From Paraburkholderia lycopersici (lineage in GTDB: Bacteria; Pseudomonadota; Gammaproteobacteria; Burkholderiales; Burkholderiaceae): a stretch of DNA of 64,000 nucleotides. Position 1 is the stretch's first letter. Each line of letters starts with the position of its first letter. The DNA lies in the NCBI RefSeq assembly GCF_900096975.1, contig NZ_FMYQ01000003.1, positions 1-64,000 on the forward strand, in the 5' to 3' direction. Below the pieces are notes generated by a model. The model had not been told where the DNA came from. It searched no databases and saw nothing but the letters and a program-made list of their open reading frames with translations. Positions 1 through 9,586 of this stretch are shown in pieces. Position numbers and translations under genes: made by a program.

Positions 1-149
1 CAGACGCCGATTTCGACGCCTTTTTCCGCGGCCTGCTGCTTCAGGCGGATCGCCGCGGAAAGTCCGGCGGGGCCGCCGCCGACGATCACCACGTCATATT
101 CCATCGACTCGCGTGGGCCGTATTGCGCAATCAGATCACTCGACAACAT
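1..149 (-). CDS. Electron transfer flavoprotein-ubiquinone oxidoreductase, N-terminal fragment
   Basis: Only the first 49 codons are in the window; the rest lies beyond its left edge. The visible N-terminus has the sequence YDVVIVGGGPAGLSAAIRL at about residues 18-36, a Rossmann FAD-binding GxGxxG motif, preceded by SDLIAQYGPRESM, which I recognise from beta-proteobacterial ETF-QO proteins. The family is a membrane-associated iron-sulphur flavoenzyme passing electrons from reduced ETF to ubiquinone. The start chosen has a GGAAGAGG Shine-Dalgarno-like run just upstream. It follows an acyl-CoA dehydrogenase by about 40 bp on the same strand, which fits a joint role in acyl-CoA oxidation. The FAD motif is seen directly; the exact family rests on N-terminal resemblance and context. 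Confidence 0.78.
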   Translation of the reverse strand, partial: MLSSDLIAQYGPRESMEYDVVIVGGGPAGLSAAIRLKQQAAEKGVEIGV

Positions 150-191
150 ATCCTCTTCCTTGCTTACCAACTGAGCACCGTGCGCGCCCGG

Positions 192-1982
192 TCAAAACTG
201 CACTTCGCTCAGCGCGAGCACGCTTGCGTCGCCCTTCGCGGCCACGATCGACGTCTCGAGGCCGCCGGCCTGCGCGAGGATGTGCTCGGCGTAGAACTGC
301 GCGATGGCGATTTTCGCGCCGTGGAACTCGGGATCGTTGGCGAGTTCGCGTTGCGAGACGAGCATGGCGCGCGCCATCTGCCAGCCGCACAGCACGATGC
401 CCGCAAGCTTCAGATACGGCACGCTGCCCGCGAACACCGCATTCGGGTCGCGCTTGACGTTCGCCAGCACGTAATCGACGACATTCGCGAACGAGCGAGC
501 GCCCTTCTCCAGTTGCACACGCATCGATTCGGCCGCCGCGCCGCCCGCCGCGCCCAGCGCCTCTGCCGTTTGGGCGATTTCCGCGAGCAGCGCCTTCGCG
601 ACCGCGCCGCCGTCACGCACCGTCTTGCGCCCGACCAGGTCGTTTGCCTGGATCGCCGTGGTGCCTTCGTAGATAGCGAGAATGCGCGCGTCGCGGTAAT
701 ACTGCGCGGCGCCCGTCTCCTCGATGAAACCCATGCCGCCATGCACCTGCACGCCAAGGCTCGCCACCTCGTTGACCATCTCGGTGCTCCAGCCCTTCAC
801 GATCGGCACGAGAAACTCATAGATCGCGAGATGCCGCGCCCGCACGTCGGCGTCGGCGTGGTAGTGCGCGGTATCGCTGTGGGCCGCCGCGACGTAGGCG
901 AGCGCGCGGGCCCCCTCGGTCATGGCGCGCATCGAGCCGAGCATGCGGCGCACGTCCGGGTGATGGATGATGGTGGCCGACTGCTTGAGCGAGCCGTCGA
1001 CGGGGCGGCTCTGCACACGCTCCTTCGCGTAGGCGACCGCCTTCTGATAGGCGCGCTCGGCCACGCCGACGCCCTGCATGCCCACGCCGAAACGCGCCGC
1101 GTTCATCATGATGAACATGTATTCGAGGCCGCGATTTTCTTCGCCCACGAGATAGCCGATCGCGCCGCCGTTGTCGCCGTACTGGAGCACGGCCGTCGGG
1201 CTCGCCTTGATGCCGAGCTTGTGCTCGATCGACACGCAATGCACGTCGTTGCGCGCGCCGAGCGAGCCGTCGTCGTTCACGAGGAACTTCGGCACGACGA
1301 AGAGCGAGATGCCCTTCACGCCTTCGGGCGCGTTCGGCGTGCGCGCCAGCACGAGGTGGACGATGTTTTCGGCCATGTCGTGCTCGCCCCACGTGATGAA
1401 GATCTTCGTGCCGAAGACCTTGTACGTGCCATCGCCCTGCGGCTCGGCGCGCGAGCGCACGAGCGCGAGGTCGGAGCCGGCTTGCGGCTCGGTGAGGTTC
1501 ATCGTGCCGGTCCACTCGCCCGAGATGAGCTTGGGCACGTAGCGCGACTTCAGCGCGTCGCTGCCCGCCGTGAGCAGCGCTTCGATGGCGCCGTCGGTGA
1601 GCAGCGGGCACAGCGCGAACGAAAGGTTCGCCGCGTTGAGCATTTCGATGCAAGGCGTGGCGATCAGCTTGGGCAGCGCCTGGCCGCCGAACTCGGACGG
1701 ATGCTGCAGGCCCTGCCAGCCGCCTTCCACGTACTGGCGAAACGCCTCCGGGAAGCCCGGCGTAGCGGTGACTTCACCGTCGCGCCAGCTGCTCGGCGCG
1801 CGATCGCCTTCGACGTTCAGCGGCGCGATGACTTCGCCGGAGAGCTTCGCGCACTCGTCGAGCACCGCCTGCGCGGTATCGAAGCCGGCGTCCTCGAAAC
1901 CCGGCAGGGTTGCGACGGCGTCGATGCCAGCCAGCTCTTTCAGCACGAACAGCATGTCCTTGACGGGGGCGTTGTAGCTCAT
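192..1982 (-). CDS. Acyl-CoA dehydrogenase (long form, ~596 residues)
   Basis: This enzyme introduces the trans-2 double bond into acyl-CoA and hands electrons to ETF. I place the start at MSYNAPVKDM, about 50 codons inside the longest reading frame, because conserved sequence begins there. The flavin-binding motif TEPQAGSD is at about 164-171, and the HGGMGFIEETG and AIYEGTT motifs are at about 414-424 and 436-442. About 150 residues follow the usual acyl-CoA dehydrogenase core, as in the long AcdH/FadE-like class of Burkholderia and Pseudomonas. It sits between an upstream AraC-type regulator and ETF-QO, all on one strand. Substrate chain length cannot be read from the sequence. Confidence 0.93.
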   Translation of the reverse strand: MSYNAPVKDMLFVLKELAGIDAVATLPGFEDAGFDTAQAVLDECAKLSGEVIAPLNVEGDRAPSSWRDGEVTATPGFPEAFRQYVEGGWQGLQHPSEFGGQALPKLIATPCIEMLNAANLSFALCPLLTDGAIEALLTAGSDALKSRYVPKLISGEWTGTMNLTEPQAGSDLALVRSRAEPQGDGTYKVFGTKIFITWGEHDMAENIVHLVLARTPNAPEGVKGISLFVVPKFLVNDDGSLGARNDVHCVSIEHKLGIKASPTAVLQYGDNGGAIGYLVGEENRGLEYMFIMMNAARFGVGMQGVGVAERAYQKAVAYAKERVQSRPVDGSLKQSATIIHHPDVRRMLGSMRAMTEGARALAYVAAAHSDTAHYHADADVRARHLAIYEFLVPIVKGWSTEMVNEVASLGVQVHGGMGFIEETGAAQYYRDARILAIYEGTTAIQANDLVGRKTVRDGGAVAKALLAEIAQTAEALGAAGGAAAESMRVQLEKGARSFANVVDYVLANVKRDPNAVFAGSVPYLKLAGIVLCGWQMARAMLVSQRELANDPEFHGAKIAIAQFYAEHILAQAGGLETSIVAAKGDASVLALSEVQF

Positions 1983-2207
1983 GATCGGTGTTCCAGTCAG
2001 ACGAGGGAAAGAATGCGCCGCCGGGCCAGAGGGGCAAATATGGCCACGTTGCGGCAATACAGCGTGCATCGTAGCGCGAAATGGCGGCTCGCTGACTGGC
2101 CAAAATGGCCCACATGGTGACAATTCTGGCCACATCGTCGGCTGGCGCGGCCTCCCGTCGAGGATGGTCCCGCGCCGTTCGCCCGCGCCGGGGTCCCCGT
2201 GCGGCGC

Positions 2208-3212
2208 TCAGCCGCGGCGCCGGTAGGTGCCCGGCGTGCTGCCGGTCCAGTGGCGAAACGCGCGATGAAAGGCGCTGGGATCGTCGAAACCCAGGTCGCC
2301 GCCGATCGCCGCGATCGTGTCGTGGGTGTCGGTGAGGCGCTGGATCGCGACGTCGCGGCGCAGTTCGTCCTTGAGAACCTGAAACGTGGTTTCCTCCGCG
2401 GCGAGGCGCCGGCAGAGCGTGCGCACCGAGCAGTGCAGGCTTTTCGCCGTCTGCTCGATGGTCGGCAGATCGGGCAACTGCGCGGCCAGGTACTGGCGCA
2501 CGTTGTGGCTCACGAGCTGCTCGCTGAAGGATTCGAAGATCCAGTCGCCGGGCGAGCGAGCAAGAAACGCGCGCAGGTTGCGCTTGCTTTGCCTGATCGG
2601 CATGTCGAGATAGGCGGCGCTGAAACGCATCAGCGTCGCCTCGCAGCCGAAACGCACCGGCCCCGAAAAGAAATAGCGGTGGTCGAGCGCATGCGGCGGC
2701 TGCGCGCAGGCGAAATCGACTTGCAGCAACGGAATGCGCTGCCCGATCAGCCAGGAGGACACGCCGTGCGCAAGCTTGAGCGTGAGCTCCTGGCCGAGCG
2801 GCCCGATTGCTCCGCATGCCGGATTGGCACGCAATGCCACTTGGGCCACGAGCCCCTGGCGGCGCGACTCGAGCCGGAAATCGTCGAGCACGATGTGAAA
2901 GAACTGGTCGAAGCGATGCAGGGCCGTCTCGAGGTTGCGGGCATCGAGCAGACTCAGGCAGAGAAACTTGAGCGTGCCGCTGCGCAACGGCCGCGTGAAG
3001 ACGCCGGGCATTTCGTCGTCGAGCTCGATGGCGAGCGTTCGGTAAAGCGTGGAGAACTGTTCTTCCGTGACGCGTCCGCCCGGCTTGGCGAGCAGCTCCA
3101 GCGCGATGCCCGCTTCGTTGAGATAGCGGCGGATCACGGCGGGCTGCGCGTCGGCGCTGGCGAGAAAGCCGTTGACGAGCGAAATGGGGACGGTGGCGCT
3201 AGGCGATGGCAT
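2208..3212 (-). CDS. AraC-family transcriptional regulator with arabinose-binding-like N-domain
   Basis: A 334-residue protein. Residues about 20-200 resemble the variable ligand-sensing domain of OruR/ArgR-type AraC regulators, and the last ~100 residues contain the double helix-turn-helix. The C-terminal run GGDLGFDDPSAFHRAFRHWT followed by TPGTYR is the classic second HTH and AraC signature. The gene precedes the acyl-CoA dehydrogenase on the same strand with about 225 bp between them, so it may regulate that gene; this is inferred from position only. The start MPSPSATVPI is the first ATG of the frame. Confidence 0.9.
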   Translation of the reverse strand: MPSPSATVPISLVNGFLASADAQPAVIRRYLNEAGIALELLAKPGGRVTEEQFSTLYRTLAIELDDEMPGVFTRPLRSGTLKFLCLSLLDARNLETALHRFDQFFHIVLDDFRLESRRQGLVAQVALRANPACGAIGPLGQELTLKLAHGVSSWLIGQRIPLLQVDFACAQPPHALDHRYFFSGPVRFGCEATLMRFSAAYLDMPIRQSKRNLRAFLARSPGDWIFESFSEQLVSHNVRQYLAAQLPDLPTIEQTAKSLHCSVRTLCRRLAAEETTFQVLKDELRRDVAIQRLTDTHDTIAAIGGDLGFDDPSAFHRAFRHWTGSTPGTYRRRG

Positions 3213-3326
3213 GCGTTGACGACGGGTGGCGGCTCGATACGGCCGGTCGTTGATGCCGGCTTGCGCGCCATTCTAAAACGACACCGCGCATCCTGCCCTC
3301 AAAGTCTCGCCATCGCGTGAGCCGCG

Positions 3327-3494
3327 CCATGGCGCCAGCCCGCTTTCGCTGCTCGAAACGAGCGCGGGGCAGGCTGCGTTCGCGTGGCGCAGGGCCTGCT
3401 CGACGTAGTGGAACTCGACACCGGGAAACCAGCGCGCTGGCGGTATCGCGGCATCGTCGAGCACGTTGCCGCGCGGCTCGCCAAGCCGCTTCAT
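3327..3494 (-). pseudogene. Apparent remnant of acetoacetyl-CoA synthetase (N-terminal ~55 residues)
   Basis: On the minus strand a short stretch reads ARWFPGVEFHYVEQALRH and then CPALVSSSESG. This resembles the N-terminal region of acetoacetate-CoA ligase (typically WFPGAxLNYAEH...RPA...SE). Similarity stops on both sides: upstream sequence in the same frame is arginine/proline-rich with no likeness to the family, and downstream the frame ends within about 20 codons without the AMP-binding core. It is therefore at most a decayed fragment. The match rests on memory of the family, so it needs an alignment. Confidence 0.5.
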
Positions 3495-4141
3495 GAACCG
3501 TTGACGCGGGCCGATTCGATCTCCGGCGGTGTCGGTGCCCAGGCCGGGCTGGATGCGGGGACGGGTTCGTTCATCTCGATGTGCTGGCGAGTGCGGTTTC
3601 GTCTGAGCTAACGATGCCGGAGCGTGCGCGCGCCAAACAATCGACGGAAACCGGTGGGAATGTTTCCCGGTGCCATCGCCTCCGGAAAGCCCCGCAGTTG
3701 CGGCGAATTCCATCACATCGCGATCATTTTCAAATTTTCGATAAAGGAGGCGGCATTGAAAGTCGTTTTGGGCGAAGGACGTTTAATTCGCGATTCAGTT
3801 GGACAGGTGCAAATACTCGCGCTCCGACTCAACTCGTTACGGCATTGCCGCCATGAATAATGGCGCGATGCAACATTCCGGCATGGCGATATTCATGATG
3901 CACGGCGCGATTCGCTACGCGCTTCGGCGCTTCGCAGCGCGGCTCCCATCGCCGCAGCGCGATTGCACACGCATTGAGGATCATCGGTTTTCCATTGCGC
4001 GATGCATTACGCCAATTCCCATGAGTTGTTTTTGCATCGGCAATTCACACGACGTCAGTCATAAAAATGCAATGCATCAATGGCTTTAGCCGGTTTCGAC
4101 GCCGCCGGCCAGCTATTTCATATCGGACCAAAGTCTTATTG

Positions 4142-4174
4142 TCAGATTGCGCGCCCCCTATCAGATTGTGCGCG
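4142..4174 (+). repeat. Direct repeat in the arcD leader, possible operator
   Basis: TCAGATTGCGCGC at 4142 and TCAGATTGTGCGC at 4161 are near-identical copies starting 19 bp apart, close to two helical turns, and lie about 120-155 bp upstream of the arcD start. Direct repeats on one face of the helix are typical of regulator sites. Which regulator would bind is unknown; ArgR- or ANR-type control of arc operons is known in Pseudomonas but these copies do not clearly match either consensus. Confidence 0.4.
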
Positions 4175-4295
4175 TAGCGGCATGGGTTTGCGCTCTCGCG
4201 TCACGAGATCCGCGCCGCCGACGCAGGTGCACGCAAGCCGACGGGTTGGCGCGGCGCAAGATCTGCGACCCAGCCGGCTCGTATTGGAGACCCCC

Positions 4296-5777
4296 ATGTC
4301 CGATTCGACGTCCACGCCGCGCCCCGCTGCCTCGCCCGACAGCGCCGCCACGCCGGCTACGGCCAGCAAGCTGCGTCTAGGCGCCCTCACGGCCCTCGTC
4401 GTGGGGTCGATGGTGGGCGGCGGCATCTTTTCGCTGCCGCAGAACATGGCGGTCAGCGCCGATGCAGGCGCCGTGCTGATCGGCTGGGCGATTACCGCGG
4501 TCGGCATGCTCATGCTCGCATTCGTGTTCCAGACGCTCGCCATGCGCAAGCCCGAGCTCGACGGCGGCGTCTACGCTTTCGCCAAAGCCGGCTTCGGCGA
4601 CTATATGGGTTTCGGCTCGGCATGGGGCTACTGGATCAGCGCGTGGCTCGGCAACGTCGGCTACTTCGTTCTCCTTTTCAGTACGCTCGGCTACTTCTTC
4701 CCGATCTTCGGCGAAGGCAACACGCCCGTCGCCATCATCTGCGCCTCGGTGCTGCTCTGGGCGCTGCACTTCCTCGTGCTGCGCGGCATCAGGGAAGCCG
4801 CGTTCGTCAACCTGATCACGACGATCGCGAAGATGGTGCCGCTGTGCGTTTTCATCGTCATCTGCGCATTCGCGTTTCGCGCCGGCATCTTCATGACCGA
4901 CTTCTGGGGGCAATTGAATCCGAAGCTCGGCAGCGTGACGAACCAGGTCCGCAACATGATGCTCGTGACCGTGTGGGTATTCATCGGCATAGAAGGCGCG
5001 AGCATCTTCTCGGCGCGCGCGGAAAAGCGCAGCGACGTGGGCAAGGCGACGGTCATCGGCTTCGTGGGCGTCCTGCTGCTGCTCGTGCTCGTGAACGTCC
5101 TGTCGCTCGGCGTGCTCACGCAGCCCAGACTCGCGACCCTGCAGAATCCTTCGATGGCCGGCGTGCTCGAAAACGTGGTCGGCCACTGGGGTGCGATTCT
5201 GATCAGCGTGGGGCTCGTCGTGTCGCTCGCGGGCGCGCTGCTTTCGTGGGTCCTGCTGTGCGCCGAAATCATCTTTTCGGCGGCGCGCGATCACACCATG
5301 CCAAACTTCCTGCGCAAGGAAAACGCGAGGCACGTGCCGGCCAACGCGCTGTGGCTCACGAACGGCATGGTCCAGATATTCCTCGTCATCACGCTGTTCT
5401 CGAAGGGCACCTATCTCTCGCTCATCTATCTCGCGACATCGATGATCCTGCTGCCCTACTTCTGGTCGGCCGCCTACGCGCTGCTGCTCGCGGCGCGCGG
5501 CGAGACCTACGAGGGCAATCCCGGCGAGCGCAACAAGGACCTCGTCATCGCGGCCATCGCCGTGGTCTACGCGGTCTGGCTCATCTACGCCGGCGGGCTC
5601 AAATACGTGCTGCTCTCCGCGCTGCTCTACGCGCCGGGCGTCGTGCTGTTCGCGCGCGCAAAGCGCGAGAGCGGCCAGCCCGTCTTCACCCCCATCGAGA
5701 AGCTCGTTTTCGCCGCGGTGCTGCTTGGCGCGCTACTGGCGGCTTTCGGCCTGTACAAGGGCTTTCTCACCCTCTGA
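4296..5777 (+). CDS. arcD: Arginine/ornithine antiporter (APC family)
   Basis: An inner-membrane exchanger of about 493 residues that imports arginine and exports ornithine, feeding the deiminase pathway. The sequence [20 protein letters not shown] near the N-terminus is the first transmembrane helix with the substrate-binding G-S-x-V-G-G-G-I motif of the amino acid-polyamine-organocation family, and about a dozen hydrophobic segments follow. I start at [10 protein letters not shown] rather than at the longer upstream frame, because family similarity begins just after it and GGAGA lies upstream. It is the first gene of arcDABC; only 13-16 bp separate it from arcA. Substrate assignment relies on operon context plus family. 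Confidence 0.93.
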   Translation: MSDSTSTPRPAASPDSAATPATASKLRLGALTALVVGSMVGGGIFSLPQNMAVSADAGAVLIGWAITAVGMLMLAFVFQTLAMRKPELDGGVYAFAKAGFGDYMGFGSAWGYWISAWLGNVGYFVLLFSTLGYFFPIFGEGNTPVAIICASVLLWALHFLVLRGIREAAFVNLITTIAKMVPLCVFIVICAFAFRAGIFMTDFWGQLNPKLGSVTNQVRNMMLVTVWVFIGIEGASIFSARAEKRSDVGKATVIGFVGVLLLLVLVNVLSLGVLTQPRLATLQNPSMAGVLENVVGHWGAILISVGLVVSLAGALLSWVLLCAEIIFSAARDHTMPNFLRKENARHVPANALWLTNGMVQIFLVITLFSKGTYLSLIYLATSMILLPYFWSAAYALLLAARGETYEGNPGERNKDLVIAAIAVVYAVWLIYAGGLKYVLLSALLYAPGVVLFARAKRESGQPVFTPIEKLVFAAVLLGALLAAFGLYKGFLTL

Positions 5778-5793
5778 TTCGAGGAGTCTCATG

Positions 5794-7044
5794 ATGAGTA
5801 CGGACACTGTCGCCTTCGGCGTCAATTCCGAGGCGGGCAAGCTGCGCAAGGTCATGGTGTGCTCGCCCGGTCTCGCGCACCAACGGCTCACGCCCAGCAA
5901 TTGCGACGAGCTGCTATTCGACGACGTCATCTGGGTCAGCCAGGCGAAGCGCGACCACTTCGACTTCGTGACGAAGATGCGCGAGCGCGGCGTGGAAGTC
6001 CTCGAGATGCACAATCTGCTGACCGAAGCGATCCAGAACCCGGAAGCGCTCAAGTACATCCTCGATCGCAAGGTGCGCCCCGAAACCGTGGGCGTCTCCC
6101 TCGCCGGCGAGGTGCATAGCTGGCTCGAAGGGCTCGAGCCGCGCCGCACCGCGGAATTCCTGATCGGCGGCGTGGTGGCCGAAGATATTCCGGATACCGA
6201 ACAAAGCAAGATCCTCAAGGAGTTCCGCCGCTATCTCGGCTATTCGAGCTTCGTGCTCGCGCCGCTGCCCAACACGATCTTCACGCGCGACACGACCTGC
6301 TGGATCTACAACGGCGTCTCGCTCAATCCGATGTACTGGCCGGCGCGCCGCCAGGAAACGCTGCTCACCACGGCCATCTATCGCTATCATCCGCAATTCG
6401 CTGGCAAGGGCTTTCACGTCTGGTACGGCGATCCCGACGAGGACCATGGTTCGGCCACGCTCGAAGGCGGCGACGTGATGCCGATCGGCAACGGCGTGGC
6501 GCTCATCGGCATGGGCGAGCGCACGAGCCGCCAGGCCATCGGGCGTCTCGCGCAAAACATCTTCGCCAAGGGCGGCGCCCAGCGCATCGTCGTCGCGGGG
6601 CTGCCCAAGTCGCGCGCGGCCATGCACCTCGACACGGTGTTCAGCTTCTGCGACCGCGACCTCGTGACGATCTTCCCCGAAGTGGTCAACGAGATCGTGC
6701 CGTTCTCGATTCGCCCCGACGACAAGAGCCCCTCGAAGCTCGACCTGCGCCGCGAGGAAAAGCCCTTCGTGGACGTGGTGGCCGAGGCGATGGGCATCAA
6801 GAGCCTGCGCATCGTCGAGACCGGCGGCAATGCATTCGCGGCCGAGCGCGAGCAGTGGGACGACGGCAACAACGTGGTGTGCCTCGAACCCGGCGTCGTG
6901 ATCGGCTACGACCGCAACACCTATACGAATACGCTGCTGCGCAAGGCCGGCGTGGAAGTCATCACGATCACGGCGAGCGAACTGGGCCGCGGACGCGGCG
7001 GCGGCCACTGCATGACGTGCCCGATCGTGCGCGACGCCGTGTAG
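5794..7044 (+). CDS. arcA: Arginine deiminase
   Basis: Hydrolyses arginine to citrulline and ammonia in the cytoplasm, the first step of the arginine deiminase pathway. The 416-residue length matches the bacterial family. FTRD and nearby tryptophan residues in the middle, the LEGGDV motif, and the C-terminal [13 protein letters not shown] are visible; the first cysteine of that last motif falls at residue 406, the position of the nucleophile in the Pseudomonas enzyme. A GAGGAG ribosome site favours the second of two adjacent ATGs (7-nt spacing); starting at 5791 would add one methionine. It lies directly between arcD and arcB. Confidence 0.97.
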   Translation: MSTDTVAFGVNSEAGKLRKVMVCSPGLAHQRLTPSNCDELLFDDVIWVSQAKRDHFDFVTKMRERGVEVLEMHNLLTEAIQNPEALKYILDRKVRPETVGVSLAGEVHSWLEGLEPRRTAEFLIGGVVAEDIPDTEQSKILKEFRRYLGYSSFVLAPLPNTIFTRDTTCWIYNGVSLNPMYWPARRQETLLTTAIYRYHPQFAGKGFHVWYGDPDEDHGSATLEGGDVMPIGNGVALIGMGERTSRQAIGRLAQNIFAKGGAQRIVVAGLPKSRAAMHLDTVFSFCDRDLVTIFPEVVNEIVPFSIRPDDKSPSKLDLRREEKPFVDVVAEAMGIKSLRIVETGGNAFAAEREQWDDGNNVVCLEPGVVIGYDRNTYTNTLLRKAGVEVITITASELGRGRGGGHCMTCPIVRDAV

Positions 7045-7119
7045 TCCTGAGCGTTGCCCCGACCGGTGCGTTATCGCCCGTCACCCGCATTCCAACTGCC
7101 TTCGCAACGGAGAACCGAC

Positions 7120-8130
7120 ATGGCTTTCAATCTGCGCAACCGCAGCCTGCTCAGCCTCGTGCATCACAGTACCCGGGAACTGCGCTATCTGCTCGACCTC
7201 TCGCGCGACCTCAAGCGCGCCAAGTACACGGGCACCGAACAGCAGCACCTCAAGGGCGTGAACATCGCGCTGATCTTCGAGAAGACTTCCACGCGCACGC
7301 GCTGCGCGTTCGAGGTCGCGGCCTATGACCAGGGCGCGAACGTCACCTATATCGATCCGAACTCCTCGCAGATTGGCCACAAGGAGAGCATGAAAGACAC
7401 GGCGCGCGTGCTCGGCCGCATGTATGACGCGATCGAATATCGCGGATTCAGGCAGGACATCGTCGAGGAGCTCGCGAAGTTCGCGGGCGTGCCCGTGTTC
7501 AACGGCTTGACCGACGAATACCACCCGACACAGATGCTCGCCGACGTGCTCACCATGCGCGAACATTCGGACAAGCCGCTCACGCAGATCAGCTACGCAT
7601 ATCTCGGCGACGCCCGCAACAACATGGGCAACTCGCTGCTGCTCGTCGGCGCGAAGCTCGGCATGGACGTGCGCATCGCGGCGCCGAAATTGCTGTGGCC
7701 GCACGACGACCTCGTGGCGCAATGCAAGCAGTTCGCCGAGGAAAGCGGCGCGCGCATCCTGCTGACCGACGACACCAGGAAAGCAGTCAAGGACGTGGAT
7801 TTCGTCCACACGGACGTCTGGGTTTCGATGGGCGAGCCGATGGAAGCGTGGGGCGAGCGCATCAAGGCGCTGCTGCCCTATCAGGTGAACATGGCGCTCA
7901 TGAAGGCGAGCGGCAGTGCGCAAACGCGCTTCATGCACTGCCTGCCCGCCTTCCACAACAGCGAGACCGTGATCGGCAAACAGATCGCCGACAAATATCC
8001 GGAGCTGAAGGGCGGCATCGAGGTCACCGAAGAAGTGTTCGAGTCGCCGCTGAACCTCGCGTTCGAGCAGGCGGAAAACCGCATGCATACGATCAAGGCC
8101 ATTCTCGTTTCGACGCTCGCCGACATTTGA
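7120..8130 (+). CDS. arcB: Ornithine carbamoyltransferase, catabolic type
   Basis: Converts citrulline plus phosphate to ornithine and carbamoyl phosphate in the deiminase pathway. The carbamoyl-phosphate loop STRTR is at residues 57-61, the HPTQ motif is present ([13 protein letters not shown]), and HCLPAFHN near the C-terminus is the ornithine-side signature. The length of about 336 residues fits the catabolic ArcB class. The start [10 protein letters not shown] has GGAG about 8 nt upstream. The catabolic role is inferred from its place between arcA and arcC; a biosynthetic ArgF would normally be elsewhere. Confidence 0.96.
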   Translation: MAFNLRNRSLLSLVHHSTRELRYLLDLSRDLKRAKYTGTEQQHLKGVNIALIFEKTSTRTRCAFEVAAYDQGANVTYIDPNSSQIGHKESMKDTARVLGRMYDAIEYRGFRQDIVEELAKFAGVPVFNGLTDEYHPTQMLADVLTMREHSDKPLTQISYAYLGDARNNMGNSLLLVGAKLGMDVRIAAPKLLWPHDDLVAQCKQFAEESGARILLTDDTRKAVKDVDFVHTDVWVSMGEPMEAWGERIKALLPYQVNMALMKASGSAQTRFMHCLPAFHNSETVIGKQIADKYPELKGGIEVTEEVFESPLNLAFEQAENRMHTIKAILVSTLADI

Positions 8131-8235
8131 GCCACGCGGCGAGATGGGGGCGCCAGCGCGGCGCTGCCGGGCTTCGAATCCGGTCGCGCCGCCTCGCCCC
8201 GCTCCAACGACACGCACAAACCATGGGAGTGCATC

Positions 8236-9171
8236 ATGCGAATCGTGATTGCGCTTGGCGGCAACGCGCTGCTGCGTCGCGGCGAGCCGATGACAGCCGA
8301 AAACCAGCGCGAGAACGTGCGTCTCGCGGCCACCCAGATCTCGCAGATCGCGCCGGGCAACGAACTGGTGATCGCGCATGGCAACGGCCCGCAGGTCGGG
8401 TTGCTCGCGCTGCAAGGCGAAGCGTACACGGCGGTGCCCGGCTACCCGCTCGACGTGCTCGGCGCGCAGACCGAAGGCATGATCGGCTACATGATCGAAC
8501 AGGAGCTCGGCAACCTGCTGCCCTACGAGGTGCCCTTCGCGACGATTCTCACGCAGGTCGAAGTGGACGCGAACGATCCGGCATTCCAGCATCCGAGCAA
8601 GCCGATCGGCCCGGTGTACACGAAGGAGCAGGCGGAGATGCTGGCCGCCGGGCGCGGCTGGAGCATTGCCCCGGACGGCGACAAGTTCCGCCGCGTGGTG
8701 GCGAGCCCGAGGCCGAAGCACATCTTCGAGATCCGTCCCGTGAAATGGCTGCTGGAGCATGGCACGATCGTGATCTGCGCGGGCGGCGGCGGCATTCCGA
8801 CACGCTATGGCGCGGACCACAAGCTGAGCGGCGTGGAGGCGGTGATCGACAAGGATCTCTGCTCGGCCCTGCTCGCGCAGGAACTGGAGGCCGATCTCCT
8901 CATCATCGCGACCGACGTGAACGCCGCCTTTATCGATTGGAACAAGCCCACGCAAAAGGCGATCGCGAGCGCCCATCCCGACGAACTGGAAAAGCTCGGC
9001 TTTGCGGCCGGATCGATGGGGCCGAAGGTGATGGCCGCCGCCGAATTCGCGCGCAACACAGGCAAGGACGCCGTGATTGGCGCGTTGGCCGATATCGTGG
9101 CGATCACTCAGGGCAAGGCGGGCACGCGCGTGAGCACTGCCACGCCGGGGCTGATTGACTACCGAGCCTGA
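8236..9171 (+). CDS. arcC: Carbamate kinase
   Basis: Transfers phosphate from carbamoyl phosphate to ADP, yielding ATP, ammonia and CO2, the energy-conserving last step of the deiminase pathway. The protein begins [17 protein letters not shown] and contains AHGNGPQVG at about residue 53, both hallmarks of the amino acid kinase fold of carbamate kinases; the CAGGGGIP motif follows at about 180. Its 311 residues are the usual length. GGGAGTG lies just upstream of the ATG. The gap of about 105 bp from arcB shows no clear terminator, so it probably belongs to the same transcript. Confidence 0.97.
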   Translation: MRIVIALGGNALLRRGEPMTAENQRENVRLAATQISQIAPGNELVIAHGNGPQVGLLALQGEAYTAVPGYPLDVLGAQTEGMIGYMIEQELGNLLPYEVPFATILTQVEVDANDPAFQHPSKPIGPVYTKEQAEMLAAGRGWSIAPDGDKFRRVVASPRPKHIFEIRPVKWLLEHGTIVICAGGGGIPTRYGADHKLSGVEAVIDKDLCSALLAQELEADLLIIATDVNAAFIDWNKPTQKAIASAHPDELEKLGFAAGSMGPKVMAAAEFARNTGKDAVIGALADIVAITQGKAGTRVSTATPGLIDYRA

Positions 9172-9237
9172 TCGCTCCCGTTCGAAAACACAGGACGCGC
9201 GCCGCGGCACGCGAAACGGTATGCGTCCTGCCGCCGC

Positions 9238-9492
9238 TCACTCCTCGCGCGCCGGCGGCATGACCTGCGCGCTGACGGTGTGTTCCCGCCAGAACAGGTT
9301 ATGGATGCGGCCTTGCAGCTTGCGCAATCCCTCCTCGCTCGCCGTGTGGAAGGTGAGCAGCGCGGCCGGCCGGCCCGCCCCCTCGATACGCTGGATGGCG
9401 TCGAACGGCGGAAAGCCGTATCGCTCCAGAAACGCGTTGATTTCGGCGTCCGTAACATGTTCGTCGATATTTCCCAGCAGCAGATCGGCCAT
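9238..9492 (-). CDS. Small RRM-like RNA-binding protein
   Basis: An 84-residue protein starting MADLLLGNIDEHVTDAEINAF. The order of a first beta strand (LLLGNI), a helix (TDAEINAFLERYG) and the later strand AALLTFHTASEEG looks like a compact RNA recognition motif; the aromatic residues of RNP1 are only partly kept. AGGGG precedes the start. It converges on arcC and is followed by ppk2 on the same strand. The function is unknown; the RRM assignment rests on fold pattern and on memory of similar small Burkholderia proteins. Confidence 0.75.
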   Translation of the reverse strand: MADLLLGNIDEHVTDAEINAFLERYGFPPFDAIQRIEGAGRPAALLTFHTASEEGLRKLQGRIHNLFWREHTVSAQVMPPAREE

Positions 9493-9586
9493 GGTCTACC
9501 CCTCGTGAGCGTTCAATCGTGATGATAGTGTGGATTGGTCCGGCATGACGGGACGCCGAGCCGGACGGTGAGCCGGGCCCCGACGA

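Larger units (their letters stand above)
3213..4295. other. 1.1-kb region without a confident gene, upstream of arcD
   Basis: Besides the acetoacetyl-CoA synthetase remnant, the 3700-4140 part is visibly less GC-rich than the surrounding genes. A strong Shine-Dalgarno-like AAAGGAGG at 3743-3750 precedes a TTG at 3756 opening a 34-codon frame to 3860, which overlaps an ATG at 3853 opening a 78-codon frame to 4089. Neither resembles anything I know. Around 3974-3987 the sequence TTGAG-GATC-ATCGG partly matches the FNR/ANR consensus TTGAT-N4-ATCAA. The arcD leader with two near-identical 12-mers follows at 4142-4174. Confidence 0.5.

Noticed and set aside
192..2120. Long forward frame opposite the acyl-CoA dehydrogenase (665 residues)
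   Set aside because: Arginine/histidine-rich, no family features, exact antisense of a well-supported gene; a typical GC-rich shadow.
3974..3987. FNR/ANR box for arc operon
   Set aside because: TTGAG-GATC-ATCGG has three mismatches to the consensus and lies over 300 bp upstream; not strong enough for a separate feature.
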